From Dallia pectoralis (lineage: Eukaryota; Chordata; Actinopteri; Esociformes; Umbridae): a stretch of DNA of 64,000 bases. The stretch spans positions 10,928,445-10,992,444 of the forward strand of contig CM055737.1 of NCBI GenBank assembly GCA_029465975.1. The letters run 5' to 3'. The notes under the pieces were generated by a model that saw only the letters and a list, made by a program, of their open reading frames with translations, made no database searches and was not told where the DNA came from. Both the position numbers and the translations under genes were made by a program. Below, piece after piece: positions 51,924 to 64,000 of the stretch (position 1 is the stretch's first letter; the number at the start of each line of letters is the position of its first letter).

Positions 51924-54732
51924 TTGCGGACGGTTCTTAGAAATGCTGCCTGTTAAGATATTGACAAAATAAATATTAGCAATGCAAAACCAAAAATAAC
52001 AAATGAAATGCTAAACTAAAGATTCAAAACCTAACCAAGCTCCATCACAACAGCCAAAAGAACTAGCCACATTTCTAAACTGACTCGATTGGTGCTGCCA
52101 TCTAGGGGATGGAGGGCGGAAATGCTTTCACTTTGTGCTCACACTATCCGTTCTACAAAAAACCAGCAGCTACGTAGACTGTGCATTAAAAAGGCACCAA
52201 TTGTTTTACTCAGCGCTTTTCTAAATAAATGGGGAATAAATGTGAACTAATTTGGTAGACAGGATCCAGATGTCAGCAAGTGGCCTTCTCATTGAAGAGC
52301 ACACACAAGAACACATGTTGTTGTAAAGTAGCTGCATTGGTTATGGACTCATCCACTCTTTGTAACGTGGGCATAAATGAGATGATCCCTAGTGGGTTGG
52401 AGAGTTAAACTTTGAACCCAAAAGGGCATTGTCTTCCCCAGAACATGGCATAGACGGAACTCCCTCACCACGGCCCCATTCTGTCCACAAGGTTGGGTCT
52501 GGGGTGAGAGTTCAGGAGGTCATGGGTCAACGACAATGTCCCTGAAACGTGTCTAGACAAGACCAGTGTGGTCGGTGTGCTGCAGAACTTCACATGGAAG
52601 CAGAACTTTACATGGAAGCCGGAGGAATGTTACAGCAGCCAGTTTGGATTGACTTGATCTGGATTAGCGATTCAAACACTTTGTTGTGTCACAGATTGAG
52701 AGGAAGAAATGTATAAGTAACGTTCAATTGAGCCGGGGCGCTTTCAGAATTCACTGCGAACGCATCTCTGCTAAGGTGTAAACGGCGCCTGGAAATCTCC
52801 ATCAGTTGGATACGAGTAGAACAGTGACCGCTTTACCGTTGATGGAAATCGTTGCACTTATAGTAATAATTTAATGACACATACATTAGAGTCAGATAAT
52901 AAAGACATAACTCAGGAGTATGCCTTTTACGAACCACCATTAAACTGAAGGGCCTAAAAAGTGTTTATTGGTCGAGTAAAGCAGTTTACCGGCAATAAAG
53001 TGTTTAAGCTGCTTTTTGTGCCTGTGTCCCGATGTTAAAGCGGACATTTGCCAAAAAAAGTTATTGCCAATCTGTTACTCTCTGAGGGGCGAACGTAGCG
53101 CTGGTGCACGTCCCCGCGGATCACCAGCGTCATGTGATTAGCACTGCTTTATCGAATTCATTGCGACTGGCTGTGGAGACTATGTTTTTTACCACAACAG
53201 TTACAGTCTGAATGGAGATGCACTGCATTGACTGTCTTTCCTCTTGCTGTGTTCCCTTGTGCTGCAGGGTTTGAGTGATTCGGCTCCGGTCCTGATGCTG
53301 CGGGGGGAGGAGGTGTCCAATGGGGATGTCCGCTGGACCATGAGGTGAGAAGGCCACTGGGCTTTCAGAGGACCGACGACCACTGGCTGATCCTAACATG
53401 GGCTGTTTAATGCTTTGGTGAGTTTAGGGTGAAAATTAGAATAAGTGTACGCATTATCATTTGGGAAAATGTACCCCAAAAATCTCTACATGTGTGTGTG
53501 TGTGTGTGTGCTTGTACATGCGTGTGGGCGTGGGTCAGTAATCGCATGTGTGCTATTTACCATGTATACGAGAGCCTGTGCGCATACTTGCTTGACTTGA
53601 CTGCTGCAAAATCCGTGTCTCTGTTGAGCAAGATCTTAGATGTTAGCTGCGGTCCAGGGAACGCAGTCAACAAAAAAACACTGGTTCGAGGGAGTCTCGG
53701 CGACAAGGCCGTGGGCAAGATCAAATCCCATGACCCATAGTTTCTTTTGGCTTCTGGTCCAGACCAAAGAGAAGATCCACGGGCCCCTGTGTTCATCATC
53801 AGCCCAACATCACAGTCCGAGAGGCAGAACCCACACAAATCTGACACATACGATACAAGTCAGAAGTGTTCTCGGCGAGGGTTATTTGAACGTCTCCCTT
53901 ATTGTTTAACGGGTTGTCGTACTGCCATGCTGGTCAATCGGCGACATTCCAGACGAATCGCAGAGTTCATAGGATTTCTACATGTTCTAACTTCCGGGTA
54001 TTATTTGGCACTATCTTACGGCCTATATTCACTTAAAATTCTCAGGGTGAAAATCCCCGATTTGACCTTTGACCTTGACCTTCGTCGATTGTCAGGATGC
54101 GAATTCCTCGGGACATTTCTTGTGTGTGCTCGGCACAATATGCTGAATCTGTAGACATACAGTTCAGTCAGCAAAAAATATTTGAATAGCTGAAAATAAC
54201 CACCTCACACTCTAGACCACACCAGCACCTCACCCGTTCTGAATGGCGACTCCAAACTGTCTTGGTATTTCAGTAAAACTAGATTTCTTGTGTGATGATG
54301 TAGACGGGTTTGAGAGAGTCTGGTTCCATGGGCCTCGGCATGTGGTAGTGTACCCAGTGCAAATACCCCCTGTACGCTTCCTAATTGGTGGAGGGTTTTC
54401 AAGGGCCAATTAGACAGGGCAGGTCCAGTGGAACACAGTCACTAACCACCATTTAAAGTCACAGAACTTTAGCCGTCACAGAGAAAAATATGGTGAGCAA
54501 AAATCCTTAGTTTTTCTAAAACACTGACATACTCAAGGAACTTTTTGTAAAACGCTGATATATACTCGAGGAGGAAGAGCTAAAATCAAGCATGTGTTTT
54601 CATGTTTTGATATTAAATGGCAAGTGCACTCTTGCGTAATTATACTGCACATATTTAAAAAATACCCAGACAGAACAAAATATATGTTTAGGATTTAGAT
54701 ACATTTGACTTCATGTGTCTTCAGATGTGTTT
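51924..54732. other. intergenic unique DNA
   Basis: No gene recognised. A GT run lies at about 53489-53510. The AGGTCA cluster at 54063-54081 is listed separately. Confidence 0.5.
54063..54081 (-). promoter_or_regulatory. triple nuclear-receptor half-site cluster
   Basis: Three perfect TGACCT half-sites at 54063-54068, 54070-54075 and 54076-54081. On the minus strand they read aggtca aggtca a aggtca: a DR0 followed by a consensus DR1, with tcaaggtca fitting ERR/NR5A monomers. Possible HNF4, RXR, COUP-TF or ERR target. Confidence 0.4.
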
Positions 54733-56335
54733 ATGGTAGAGGATGGTAGACAGAGGATGGTAGATAGAGGATGGTAGATAAAGGATGGTAGATAGAGGAT
54801 GGTAGATAGAGGATGGTAGATAGAGGATGGTAGATAGAGGATGGTAGATAGAGGATGGTAGATAGAGGATGGTAGATAGAGGATGGTAGATAGAGGATGG
54901 TAGATAGAGGATGGTAGATAGAGGATGGTAGATAGAGGATGGTAGATAGAGGATGGTAGATAGAGGATAGTAGATAGAGGATGTTAGATATAGGATGGTA
55001 GATAGAGGATGGTAGATAGAGGATGGTAGATAGAGGATGGTAGATAGAGGATGGTAGATAGAGGATGGTAGATAGAGGATGGTAGATAGAGGATGGTAGA
55101 TAGAGGATGGTAGATAGAGGATGGTAGATAGAGGATGGTAGATAGAGGATGGTAGATAGAGGATGGTAGATAGAGGATAGTAGATAGAGGATGCTAGATA
55201 GAGGATGTTAGATAGAGGATGGTAGATAGAGGATGGTAGATAGAGGATGGTAGATAGAGGATGGTAGATAGAGGATGGTAGATAGAGGATAGTAGATAGT
55301 GGATGGTAGATAGAGGATGGTAGATAGAGGATGGTAGATAGAGGATGGTAGATAGAGGATAGTAGATAGAGGATGCTAGATAGAGGATGTTAGATAGAGG
55401 ATGGTAGATAGAGGATGGTAGATAGAGGATGGTAGATAGAGGATAGTAGATAGAGGATGGTAGATAGAGGATGGTAGATAGAGGATGGTAGATAGAGGAT
55501 GGTAGATAGAGGATGGTAGATAGAGGATGTTAGATAGAGGATGGTAGATAGAGGATGGTAGATAGAGGATGGTAGATAGTGGATGGTAGATAGAGGATGG
55601 TAGATAGAGGATGGTAGATAGAGGATGGTAGATAGAGGATGGTAGATAGAGGATGGTAGATAGAGGATGGTAGATAGAGGATGGTAGATAGAGGATGGTA
55701 GATAGAGGATGGTAGATAGAGGATAGTAGATAGAGGATGCTAGATAGAGGATGTTAGATAGAGGATGGTAGATAGAGGATGGTAGATAGAGGATGGTAGA
55801 TAGAGGATGGTAGATAGAGGATGGTAGATAGAGGATAGTAGATAGTGGATGGTAGATAGAGGATGGTAGATAGAGGATGGTAGATAGAGGATGGTAGATA
55901 GAGGATAGTAGATAGAGGATGCTAGATAGAGGATGTTAGATAGAGGATGGTAGATAGAGGATGGTAGATAGAGGATGGTAGATAGAGGATAGTAGATAGA
56001 GGATGGTAGATAGAGGATGGTAGATAGAGGATGGTAGATAGAGGATGGTAGATAGAGGATGGTAGATAGAGGATGTTAGATAGAGGATGGTAGATAGAGG
56101 ATGGTAGATAGAGGATGGTAGATAGTGGATGGTAGATAGAGGATGGTAGATAGAGGATGGTAGATAGAGGATGGTAGATAGAGGATGGTAGATAGAGGAT
56201 GGTAGATAGAGGATGGTAGATAGAGGATGGTAGATAGAGGATGGTAGATAGAGGATGGTAGATAGAGGATGGTAGATAGAGGATGGTAGATAGAGGATAG
56301 TAGATAGAGGATGGTAGATAGAGGATGGTAGATAT
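54733..56335. repeat. 14-bp minisatellite, about 114 copies
   Basis: The unit is gaggatggtagata. Marker variants (atgctagata at 55191, 55373, 55737 and 55919) repeat with a shift of exactly 546 bp (39 units), so a block was duplicated. Confidence 0.97.
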
Positions 56336-56644
56336 ACTTTATCAACCAGGACATTAGTTACACTAATACACTATGCTGAAAACGCAAATGTCTGTCCAAA
56401 ATATTACAGCCACCTATGATGTATACACAAAAATCTCATATCATTTATGTCGCATCCTCAAATCAAGCTAGTTGGCACGCTGTGCTATATAAGAGTCAAA
56501 ACAGTTACAGCTTTGTGTTTCTAAATGCTCAAAACTCGGTGCCTCTGACATTGATGCCCCATACACTGTAAGGTTAAACCAAAATGCATACGTATGTTGT
56601 CACAAAAGGCTGCTGCAGATAAGCAGCCTTAAACTCCAAAGAGC
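56336..56644. other. unique intergenic DNA
   Basis: Nothing recognised. Confidence 0.5.
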
Positions 56645-56765
56645 AAGTAACACAAGTGAATGTACTGTGGTTAGGCAAAACCCCTTAGTAAGACAAAAAT
56701 GAAAAAGAATCCTAGAGAGGAACCAGACTCTGAGGGGTGGCCAGCCTCATCGGGCTGTCACAGGC
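56645..56765. mobile_element. fragment of a fish interspersed repeat
   Basis: The segment with cctagagaggaaccagactc then tgaggggtggcc closely resembles a very common repeat of salmonid/pike genomes (rough consensus cctagagaggaaccaggct, then atgaggggtggcc). I cannot assign the family or its borders. Confidence 0.5.
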
Positions 56766-56969
56766 GTTTGCATTGTATGCCTCTGTCAATGGTTTGACAT
56801 CACCAATTTAGTAGAATTGTTTTTAAACCATAAACGTAGGGAACTATGACAACGATGTGTTGGTAGTAAGCGCTGTTTGTTTGCCTGAAGTGGATCTACC
56901 AGGATTTACCCACATGTAGCCTCCACCAGATCTCCTGAATGTGTTTGCATGATAAACAGCATGGTACAG

Positions 56970-57113
56970 TATGTGTGTGTAAGTGTGTGTACTGTGTGCG
57001 TGAGTGTGTTTCCTGTGTGTGTGAGTGTGTGTTTGTGTGTGTGTGTGTGAGTGTGTGTACTGTGTGTGTGAGTGTGTGAGTGTGTGTGTGAGTGTGTTTC
57101 CTGTGTGTGTGTG

Positions 57114-57157
<44 letters not shown>

Positions 57158-57163
57158 TGTGTG

Positions 57164-57195
<32 letters not shown>

Positions 57196-57391
57196 TGTGT
57201 GTGAGTGAGTGTGTGTACTGTGTGTGAGTGTGTGTGTGTGTGTTGTGTGTGTGTGTGAGTGTACTGTGTGTGTGAGTGTGTGTACTGTGTGTGTGAGTGT
57301 GTGTGTACTGTGTGGGTGTGTGTGAGTGTGTGTGTGCTGTGTGAGTGTGTGTACTGTGTGTGTGAGTGTGTGTACTGTGTGTGTGTGTGTC
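56970..57391. repeat. compound GT minisatellite
   Basis: gtgtgt runs interrupted regularly by gagtgtg, tactgtg and tttcctgtg blocks, which themselves repeat. The His/Thr/Ser frames on the minus strand are artefacts. Confidence 0.95.
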
Positions 57392-57639
57392 CGGAGCACA
57401 TTAATTAATCGCCAACCTAGGGCAATGGGCGCTAACGTACCAAAAAGCAATAATCCACACCTGACCACTCAACCAATCTACATTTTTGAGCTACCCTGAA
57501 ATAAACGTGTAACAAGCAAATAATAGATATCAGTACAAAAACTGCAAGGTAAAAACATTGAGACCGGAAAAAAATGTATATAATACATATAGAAACATGT
57601 TCACATGAGAGATGTTATTTCATTTAAATCATTTATTTT

Positions 57640-58170
57640 CCATCTGTAATTTTCCCATTTTCTATTCGTCATGTAATTCTATATTCCATGCCTGGATGAG
57701 ATTCTTCCATGCTATATATATGACTGGGACTTGTGCCTCTGAGCCATAGCATATTATTTTCCCTTCCGCGGCCGTGAAAAAAATCCAGAAAAGCGGAACA
57801 CGGCCACAGTTCTTTCTCATTTTAATGTGCGGTATATCCAGGGGTGGGGTATTAGTTCCCAATTTATAGTTAAAAGGAAAGCAGGCACATTTCCTTTTGT
57901 CATTGAATATCCAAGTAGCCGTCGTTGGAGTGTGTAAGAGCACGGCGTGGGTAGAGTTTCTCCTGTATCATCGTTTTCCAGCGAGAACAAAGGATCTGCG
58001 CAGAACGTAATCATGCAAATGAATGCAAATGTGTGGCAGCGAGTTGTAGTGAGGCAAGATGGCAGAAGGACCGGGAGTCTGCGGAAGCCGAGAGGGTGGC
58101 AGGAACCTGGGGCTCAGATCTCCACTGCTCCACGCACTCAGAGATGTCGCTTTTATTAACAAAAAATGAT
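57640..58170. promoter_or_regulatory. candidate enhancer with SOX and tandem octamer sites
   Basis: Unique stretch. A SOX-type aacaaag lies at 57986-57992 and two perfect octamers, atgcaaat, at 58013-58020 and 58023-58030, only 2 bp apart. SOX plus POU/octamer combinations are typical of SOXB1-POU3F neural enhancers. Suits a mir-9 or mef2c neural enhancer, but untested. Confidence 0.42.
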
Positions 58171-58506
58171 GACGACCTGAAATGATAGCTTCGCGAATGT
58201 CTGTTCCATTCGAATGCCCCCTTTTTAGTCTTTAGCGTGTCGTATTGGGTTTTAAATATGCCTCCTTGGGCATGTGTGAACTTACCTCAGACAAAGCAAA
58301 GCCCAAACGAGATACACACATCTTGGCGGTCTCATCTCCTGACGACGTTTCCGTTGTTTTAAGGAAACATTTGGCATGAATGTTCACTGTGAATTACATA
58401 CTCCACTCTCAATCACGTTATTCATCTGCTGAATTTAAATGAAAAATGCTTGTGTGTGTGTGTGTGTGTTGTGTTCTTGATGGAGGAGGGTTAGGAGTGC
58501 AGGGTG

Positions 58507-58550
<44 letters not shown>

Positions 58551-59413
58551 CGTGTGTGTGCGTGCGTGCATGTGTGTGTGCGTGTGTGTGAAGGCTGATG
58601 CAACGCCACTCCGGCCGCATACAGCATCAGAGAAATGCAAAACAGATATTACTTACGCCGCGGCTAATGAAAGCAGCCCCCACCCCCAACCCCCAACCCC
58701 CCACACGCTCAGTAAAAACCAGCCGACACTTCAACCTTATCAAAATGTGTGACATTTTCCTGAGTACGTTCATTAAGCCCAGCCGAGGGGGATTAAGGAT
58801 TGACAACAGCCTCCCTCCCGTTTCGTACCCGTCGGTCCCTCGCAAAAATCACATCCACAATGTACCCCTGAATATATTCAAATCGGTATATTCAATGTAC
58901 CCCACGCGCATTGAGTATTTGCACTATGGTTACTATTGCAAACAGGCTAGAGTCCAGAATGTACACTCTGTTTCAAAACCCTTGTCATGAGGGTGTTTTT
59001 ATGTGGTTTTTAGATGTACTTTTTTTTTGTTTAACACCTGAAGTATAATTCGCTGTGTCTTTTGTCACCTCAGAATTTACAAATTTGCGATAGCTAACGG
59101 TTGCTATTGCTGGTGATACACTATGCAAGCCACTACTTTCAGTATAATTCCAATATATTCAAAACACACATAGTCGTTGAATGCTGTACATTTTAAACGA
59201 TACCTTATTGTGTTTTGATGAAGACAGATATGCATTACCAGAGACTACCTCTCTACCCATCGACTTTTGAAGGCTTAGAATCTCTGTGTCTCACCTGATT
59301 GGTGAGAGAGAGAACGCTAGAAAAGTCTCACAGACACACGCAGACACACACACAGACACACACAGACACACACAGACACACACACACAGAGACACAGACA
59401 CACAGAGACACAG

Positions 59414-59445
<32 letters not shown>

Positions 59446-60880
59446 ACACACGCACACACACACACACACACACAGACACACACACTCTCGTCTGGCCGAC
59501 CCCTCAGAAACAATATGGCGACAGAGAGAAGGAGGGGCAGACAGACACTATATGAATAATAATTTTAACATTCTTGCATGTCTAATAGATGGAGACTGAG
59601 AAACCTACTGGCTGGGGCTACGCATGTGTGTGTGTGTCTGTGTGTGTGTGTGTGTCTGTGTGTGTAGCGTGAACGCATATGTCGTTGTTACAAAAACCAG
59701 TGCCCTGGAATATGAAACACATAACGGTTTTAAGCGAAATATTCCTGCACTCAATCTTGTAGCGAAAGGGGGCGGGGATTAATTATGAGGGCGAGCGGAG
59801 ATATCGCCCTAGTTCCCAAGTCATCCCGTTCAGCCTGGACCGCCGCGTACGGACGACACACACCGGCGGTAATTGGATATGAAAACTGTGGGAAGTGATA
59901 GACATCGGAAATGGAGAAAGACAGGCCGCGTCTCCAGAGCACCAATGGCAACGATGAAGCTCATCTTCCGCGGGCACCTGGTGGCGTCTGCATTGCAGAT
60001 CGCTGAAATCCCCCTGAATGCGGGCCGGGCTCACAAGAGGGGTGGGGGGGTTGGGTTTATAGTCTGCCAGACCTTATATCAGCCTGGGTTCACCTCCCCC
60101 CCCCCCACCACCACCACACACACAAAATATGTATTTTTTTGTCTGCATCAAATGTCAAGTTAATTTCCTGGGTGCTATGAGCAGTGAGTCCTCCCCCTGG
60201 GTGTGTGAGTGGGGGAGGAGTGGGGGAAGGGGGGCAGAGCCAGGAAGAAGATAGGCGAGAAGAGGTGCCGAGGCGGGGGCGACTACAGTATGCTAGCTCC
60301 TGTAAATTGGTACTCTCTGGAGTGCTGGAGTGGCGATGTGTGTGTGTGTGTGTTCGTGAGTGTTTGCGTGATGATAAGTGTGTGTCTGTACATGGTTGTG
60401 TTCTGGGAGTTCAATTCGAGTGTGTGTGTGTGTGTACGCGTGTGTGTACGTGCATCTGTATATCTGTATGTATACACACATTATGGATATCTGTATGGAT
60501 ACACACACATATTTCTAATTGGTGTACTTTCTTGGTCAATGGTTAAAATGTAAAACATCCGATAGTAATTATTAGTGTTTACATTTCTGTGTATAATATT
60601 CGATATATGTTGCGGTTATGTTTTATGTTGGATTACACTGCCAGTGATACTATCGTGTGGAGCGTATCCCAGGGTCCTGTAGACTCTGTCTTGATGAGAA
60701 CAACACATTCTATTATTCAGCTATAAGGAGCTGGCCCTTATCATGTATGTGTCTGTCCATGTGCGTGTTAATCGGTGTGTGTGTGTGGGTGTGTGTGTGT
60801 GTGCAGTGGCCAATCAGTGAACTGATATGAAACATACATCATCAACGTCATAACATGTGTGTTGTTGTAAATTTTATCCC
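58171..60880. other. intergenic DNA with microsatellites
   Basis: No gene recognised. GT arrays at 58451-58589, a cagaca/caca array at 59331-59486, and further GT runs near 59626-59665, 60337-60445 and 60775-60803. A motif-bearing unique stretch at 59740-60060 is listed separately. Confidence 0.5.
59740..60060. promoter_or_regulatory. candidate conserved non-coding element
   Basis: Unique, GC-balanced, with gattaattatgagg near 59778 and ggtaattggatatg near 59868 (homeodomain cores), a CpG-rich centre and an accaatgg CCAAT box near 59940. Inference only. Confidence 0.3.
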
Positions 60881-61545
60881 AGTATGACTGCATTATAGTA
60901 TGACCGCATACGAATATGACTGCATTACAGTACAGTACAACGGCATTACAGTATAACGGCATTACAGTATAACTGTATTATAGTATGACTGTATTATAGT
61001 TTAACTGTATTATAGTATGACTGTATTATAGTACAACGGCATTACAGTATAACGGCATTACAGTATAACTGTATTATAGTATGACTGTATTATAGTTTAA
61101 CTGTATTATAGTATGACTGTATTATAGTACAACGGCATTACAGTATAACGGCATTACAGTATAACTGTATTATAGTATGACTGTATTATAGTATGACTGT
61201 ATTATTATAATACTGTATTATAGTATAACTGTATTATAGTATGACTGTATTATAGTATGACTGTATTATAGTATAACTGTATTATAGTATGACTGTATTA
61301 TAGTATGACTGTATTACAGTACAACGGCATTACAGTATAACAGCATTACAGTATAACTGTATTATAGTAAGACTGTATTATAGTATGACTGTATTATAGT
61401 ATAACTGTATTATAGTATAACTGTATTATAGTATGACTGTATTATAGTATAACTGTATTCTAGTATAACTGTATTATAGTAAGACTGTATTATAGTATAA
61501 CTGTATTACAGTATGACTGTATTATAGTATGGCTGTATTACAATA
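60881..61545. repeat. 16-bp AT-rich minisatellite, about 41 copies
   Basis: The unit is attatagtatgactgt with taactgt and acaacggc variants. The blocks containing acggcattacagtataacgg recur, showing internal duplication. Confidence 0.95.
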
Positions 61546-63139
61546 TGCTTCTAGAATCCCTACATTGTTTTGTCGGGGATTGTCCTCAACCCCTTTGGTA
61601 CCCATATTTGCATTAAGTAATTATGTGTCTGACAGCATTTATTATATGTTTTTATTATTGTGTAGAATACATTTCTTTTGTTTACAATCACACATCAGTA
61701 TTTATTCCTCAACTCGTCTCATAGAATTTATTTACGATGAAATTAATACCACAATATATTTTTATTAAATGAAATTATTACTGCATTAAATTTCTGTTAT
61801 TGAATGTACAGTATAAATCAGTATAAATTATTACATTTATACTTTAGTGATCTAGACGTTGTTATCCAGAGAGCCTACATTTTAAGTGAGCTTGTTAAAG
61901 CGTTTTATTGCATTTTGCCTGTTGTTCAATGTCTACAGCGACGCTCATTAGAAATGTACAAACGTCAGGGCCGTCTCTCATTCGCTTACTCACTCCTCAG
62001 AATCCATGACAACGAGAGGTTATCGGTTAATGAGCGGCAAACATTTTGTAGAATTAAAATAGACATCAGGATTGCGTTGGCTTGTGCACGTTCGTGGAAA
62101 CAGTGTCTGTAATTGTAAAAAATGCATATTTGAGCATTGCGACAGACCTCTAAACCGCTGTAATGTGGTGAACGGGATTATGTATTTGTCACTCATGCAT
62201 TTGCTGCTGGTACAGTATTCTCCCAGCCAGCAACTGTGACATCTCGTAACCCAGACAACGTACACCGGCCTCATAAAATTACGCATATTCATGATGCTGT
62301 TTTGCATGGTGCCGGTACTTGATCCTGTACTGTAGCAGAGCCATCTGAAGACTTGGCAGAGTGGATTCCACTGTCTCCTCACAAGCTGAATCATATGTCC
62401 TTCAGGACACTTTTTTTACGACTTGACTTGTTCGCGATGCAGCCACTCGACACCTAGATTCAGTCTGTATTACGGATATCGTCTCTGTCGCAGATTATCG
62501 AGGTTGTTCTTACAGAGGCGTTTGACCTGTTTTAGGGACGGTCTTGTCCCATTCATCCTATGAGCGCCGTCAAGCCCGTTTTGGTCCCTGCTAATGAACG
62601 CCGTGAGAATCCCAGGGTATGCCGTTCGGAGCCAAAAAAACAGACGACAAGAACCGAACATCCTGGAAACCGAGACGGACGAAATTGTGGTGGTGGCTCG
62701 AACACAGGGATGGAGAGAGGACGGAGCGAGAGAAAGGGAGAGGAGGGGCAGATGGAAGTGGAGCAGAGGAGGGTCCTAGTGCCTGGCTCAATGGAGGTAG
62801 CGGACTTAATCAGGACACAGGAGAGGGTTTGGGACGCGCCACTGCTTGAGTAAACAGCGATTGTTCTCAGTACCGGGTTCCCAAACACTGCCAACAATGG
62901 CACTATTGTCCCGCCAGCTCTCATTAGGGGCGAGGACCAGGGACGGAGCAAGAGGGGCGAAGAGGGACGAGGAAGGGTGGGAGGATGGATCGGGGTGAGG
63001 TGGAAGGATTGGGGGCGGATGGAGGGACTAGTGGGAACCTGACAGACACCAGGGATGTAGGGGGGTGACTCACTGAACTCCTCAGAGTCATCATCCTATG
63101 TCGGTCTCTGTTTGCTCTCTGTCTCTGTTTCTAATTAGG
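61546..63139. other. intergenic DNA, right flank
   Basis: No gene recognised. The part at 61850-62400 is unique and motif-rich and may be a non-coding element (cattagaaatg, cggttaatgagcgg, cataaaattacgcatattca). The rest is nondescript. Confidence 0.45.
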
Positions 63140-63580
63140 CTCTGTTTCCACTCTCTCTTTCTGTCGCTGTTTCCTCTTCTTCTCTCTGTCTCTGTTTCCT
63201 CTTCTTCTCTCTGTCTCTGTTTCCTCTCTCTGTCTCTGTTTCCTCTTCCTCTCTCTGTCTCTGTTTCCTCTTCTTCTCTCTGTCTCTGTTTCCTCTTCTT
63301 CTCTCTGTCTCTGTTTCCTCTTCTTCTCTCTGTCTCTGTTTCCTCTTCTTCTCTCTGTCTCTGTTTCCTCTTCTTCTCTCTGTCTCTGTTTCCTCTTCTT
63401 CTCTCTGTCTCTGTTTCCTCTTCTTCTCTCTGTCTCTGTTTCCTCTTCTTCTCTCTGTCTCTGTTTCCTCTTCTTCTCTCTGTCTCTGTTTCCTCTTCTT
63501 CTCTCTGTCTCTGTTTCCTCTTCTTCTCCCTGTCACTGTTTCCTCTTCATCTCTCTGTCTCTGTTTCCTCTCTCTCTCCT
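63140..63580. repeat. 24-bp CT-rich minisatellite, about 18 copies
   Basis: The unit is tctctctgtctctgtttcct plus cttc. The period is a multiple of three, so a minus-strand Arg/Glu/Gln frame stays open. This is an artefact. Confidence 0.95.
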
Positions 63581-63746
63581 CCATCATATTTTCATCTCGT
63601 TCTTATATTCTTTCATCCTGTCCAACCTCACATCCCTTCATCTGCTTGTCCTCTCGCCCATTTCTCCTCTCTTTCTCTTATTAGCTCACCCTACCTCCTG
63701 GATATCCGTTTATCCGTTTTCTCTCACTCATCTTCCCATCCACCAA

Positions 63747-63905
63747 CTTCTTGCCTCCTTTCCTTCTCCCTTTCTTCTTGCCTCCTTTCCTTCTCCCTTT
63801 CTTCTTGCCTCCTTTCCTTCTCCCTTTCTTCTTGCCTCCTTTCCTTCTCCCTTTCTTCTTGCCTCATTTCCTTTTCCCTTTCTTCTTGCCTCCTTTCCCT
63901 CTCCC
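63747..63905. repeat. 27-bp CT-rich minisatellite, about 6 copies
   Basis: The unit is cttcttgcctcctttccttc plus tcccttt, period 27. The 9-residue periodic minus-strand frame (ERRQEEREK) is an artefact of the period. Confidence 0.94.
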
Positions 63906-64000
63906 TGGCACTCATCCCCCCATTCTCATCCTGGCTGTGGTGTTCGGGGCGATGGAGGATGCCGTGCCTGTCACACCAACTCCCTGTCAACATCCCCCAT

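Noticed and set aside
53557..54154. Overlapping frames of about 90-135 codons on both strands
   Set aside because: No recognisable family, no splice-consistent exon structure, and both strands equally open.
61804..62112. Open frame of 102 codons
   Set aside because: No domain or conserved neighbour, and ordinary for this length of unique DNA.

Overview
This window looks like teleost genomic DNA. It carries spliced exons with vertebrate-type donors and acceptors, a Rex3/RTE-type LINE, an LTR remnant, abundant CA/GT, GA/CT and TA microsatellites, and a very heavy load of long minisatellites. A fragment near 56.7 kb resembles a repeat I associate with salmonid/pike genomes, so a protacanthopterygian fish is plausible, but this is not proven.

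The one protein-coding gene is the 3' part of a mef2c-type MEF2 transcription factor gene on the + strand. The exons for the MADS box and most of the MEF2 domain lie to the left of base 1. Bases 1-8499 are intron, mostly minisatellite and a GA tract. Nine coding segments follow: alternative exons alpha2 (8500-8643) and alpha1 (8795-8932), then exons at 13408, 14125, 24170, 25248 (the 24-nt beta microexon), 26054, 26752 and 27086-27428. All three alternative regions known from mammalian MEF2C are preserved: alpha1/alpha2, beta, and gamma, where an internal acceptor drops exactly 32 codons. A long 3' UTR probably runs to a polyadenylation signal at 30691. One intron holds an LTR remnant (16366-20505, 4-bp target duplication) with 99-bp internal repeats and a decayed Rex3-like LINE nested in it (17234-20266, 11-bp target duplication).

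Downstream is about 33 kb without a recognisable protein gene. Its key feature is a microRNA-9 hairpin at 40156-40242, + strand, whose precursor matches the mir-9-2 type. In mammals MIR9-2 lies in the lncRNA LINC00461 just 3' of MEF2C, on the same strand, so this is ancient synteny. An 8-mer miR-9 target match lies in the presumed mef2c 3' UTR (30152-30159), suggesting possible neighbour regulation. Candidate host-RNA promoters and splice sites lie at 33.8-40 kb.

The rest of the intergenic DNA alternates between large tandem arrays (20/30-bp at 43.9-46.0 kb, 25-bp AP-1-bearing at 51.6 kb, 14-bp at 54.7-56.3 kb, 16-bp at 60.9-61.5 kb, CT-rich at the right end) and unique stretches rich in homeodomain, octamer, SOX and nuclear-receptor motifs. 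These stretches are reasonable candidates for conserved non-coding enhancers of mef2c or mir-9. By rough addition, tandem repeats make up about 15 kb of the 64 kb. I saw no bacterial-type system, CRISPR array or tRNA/rRNA gene.
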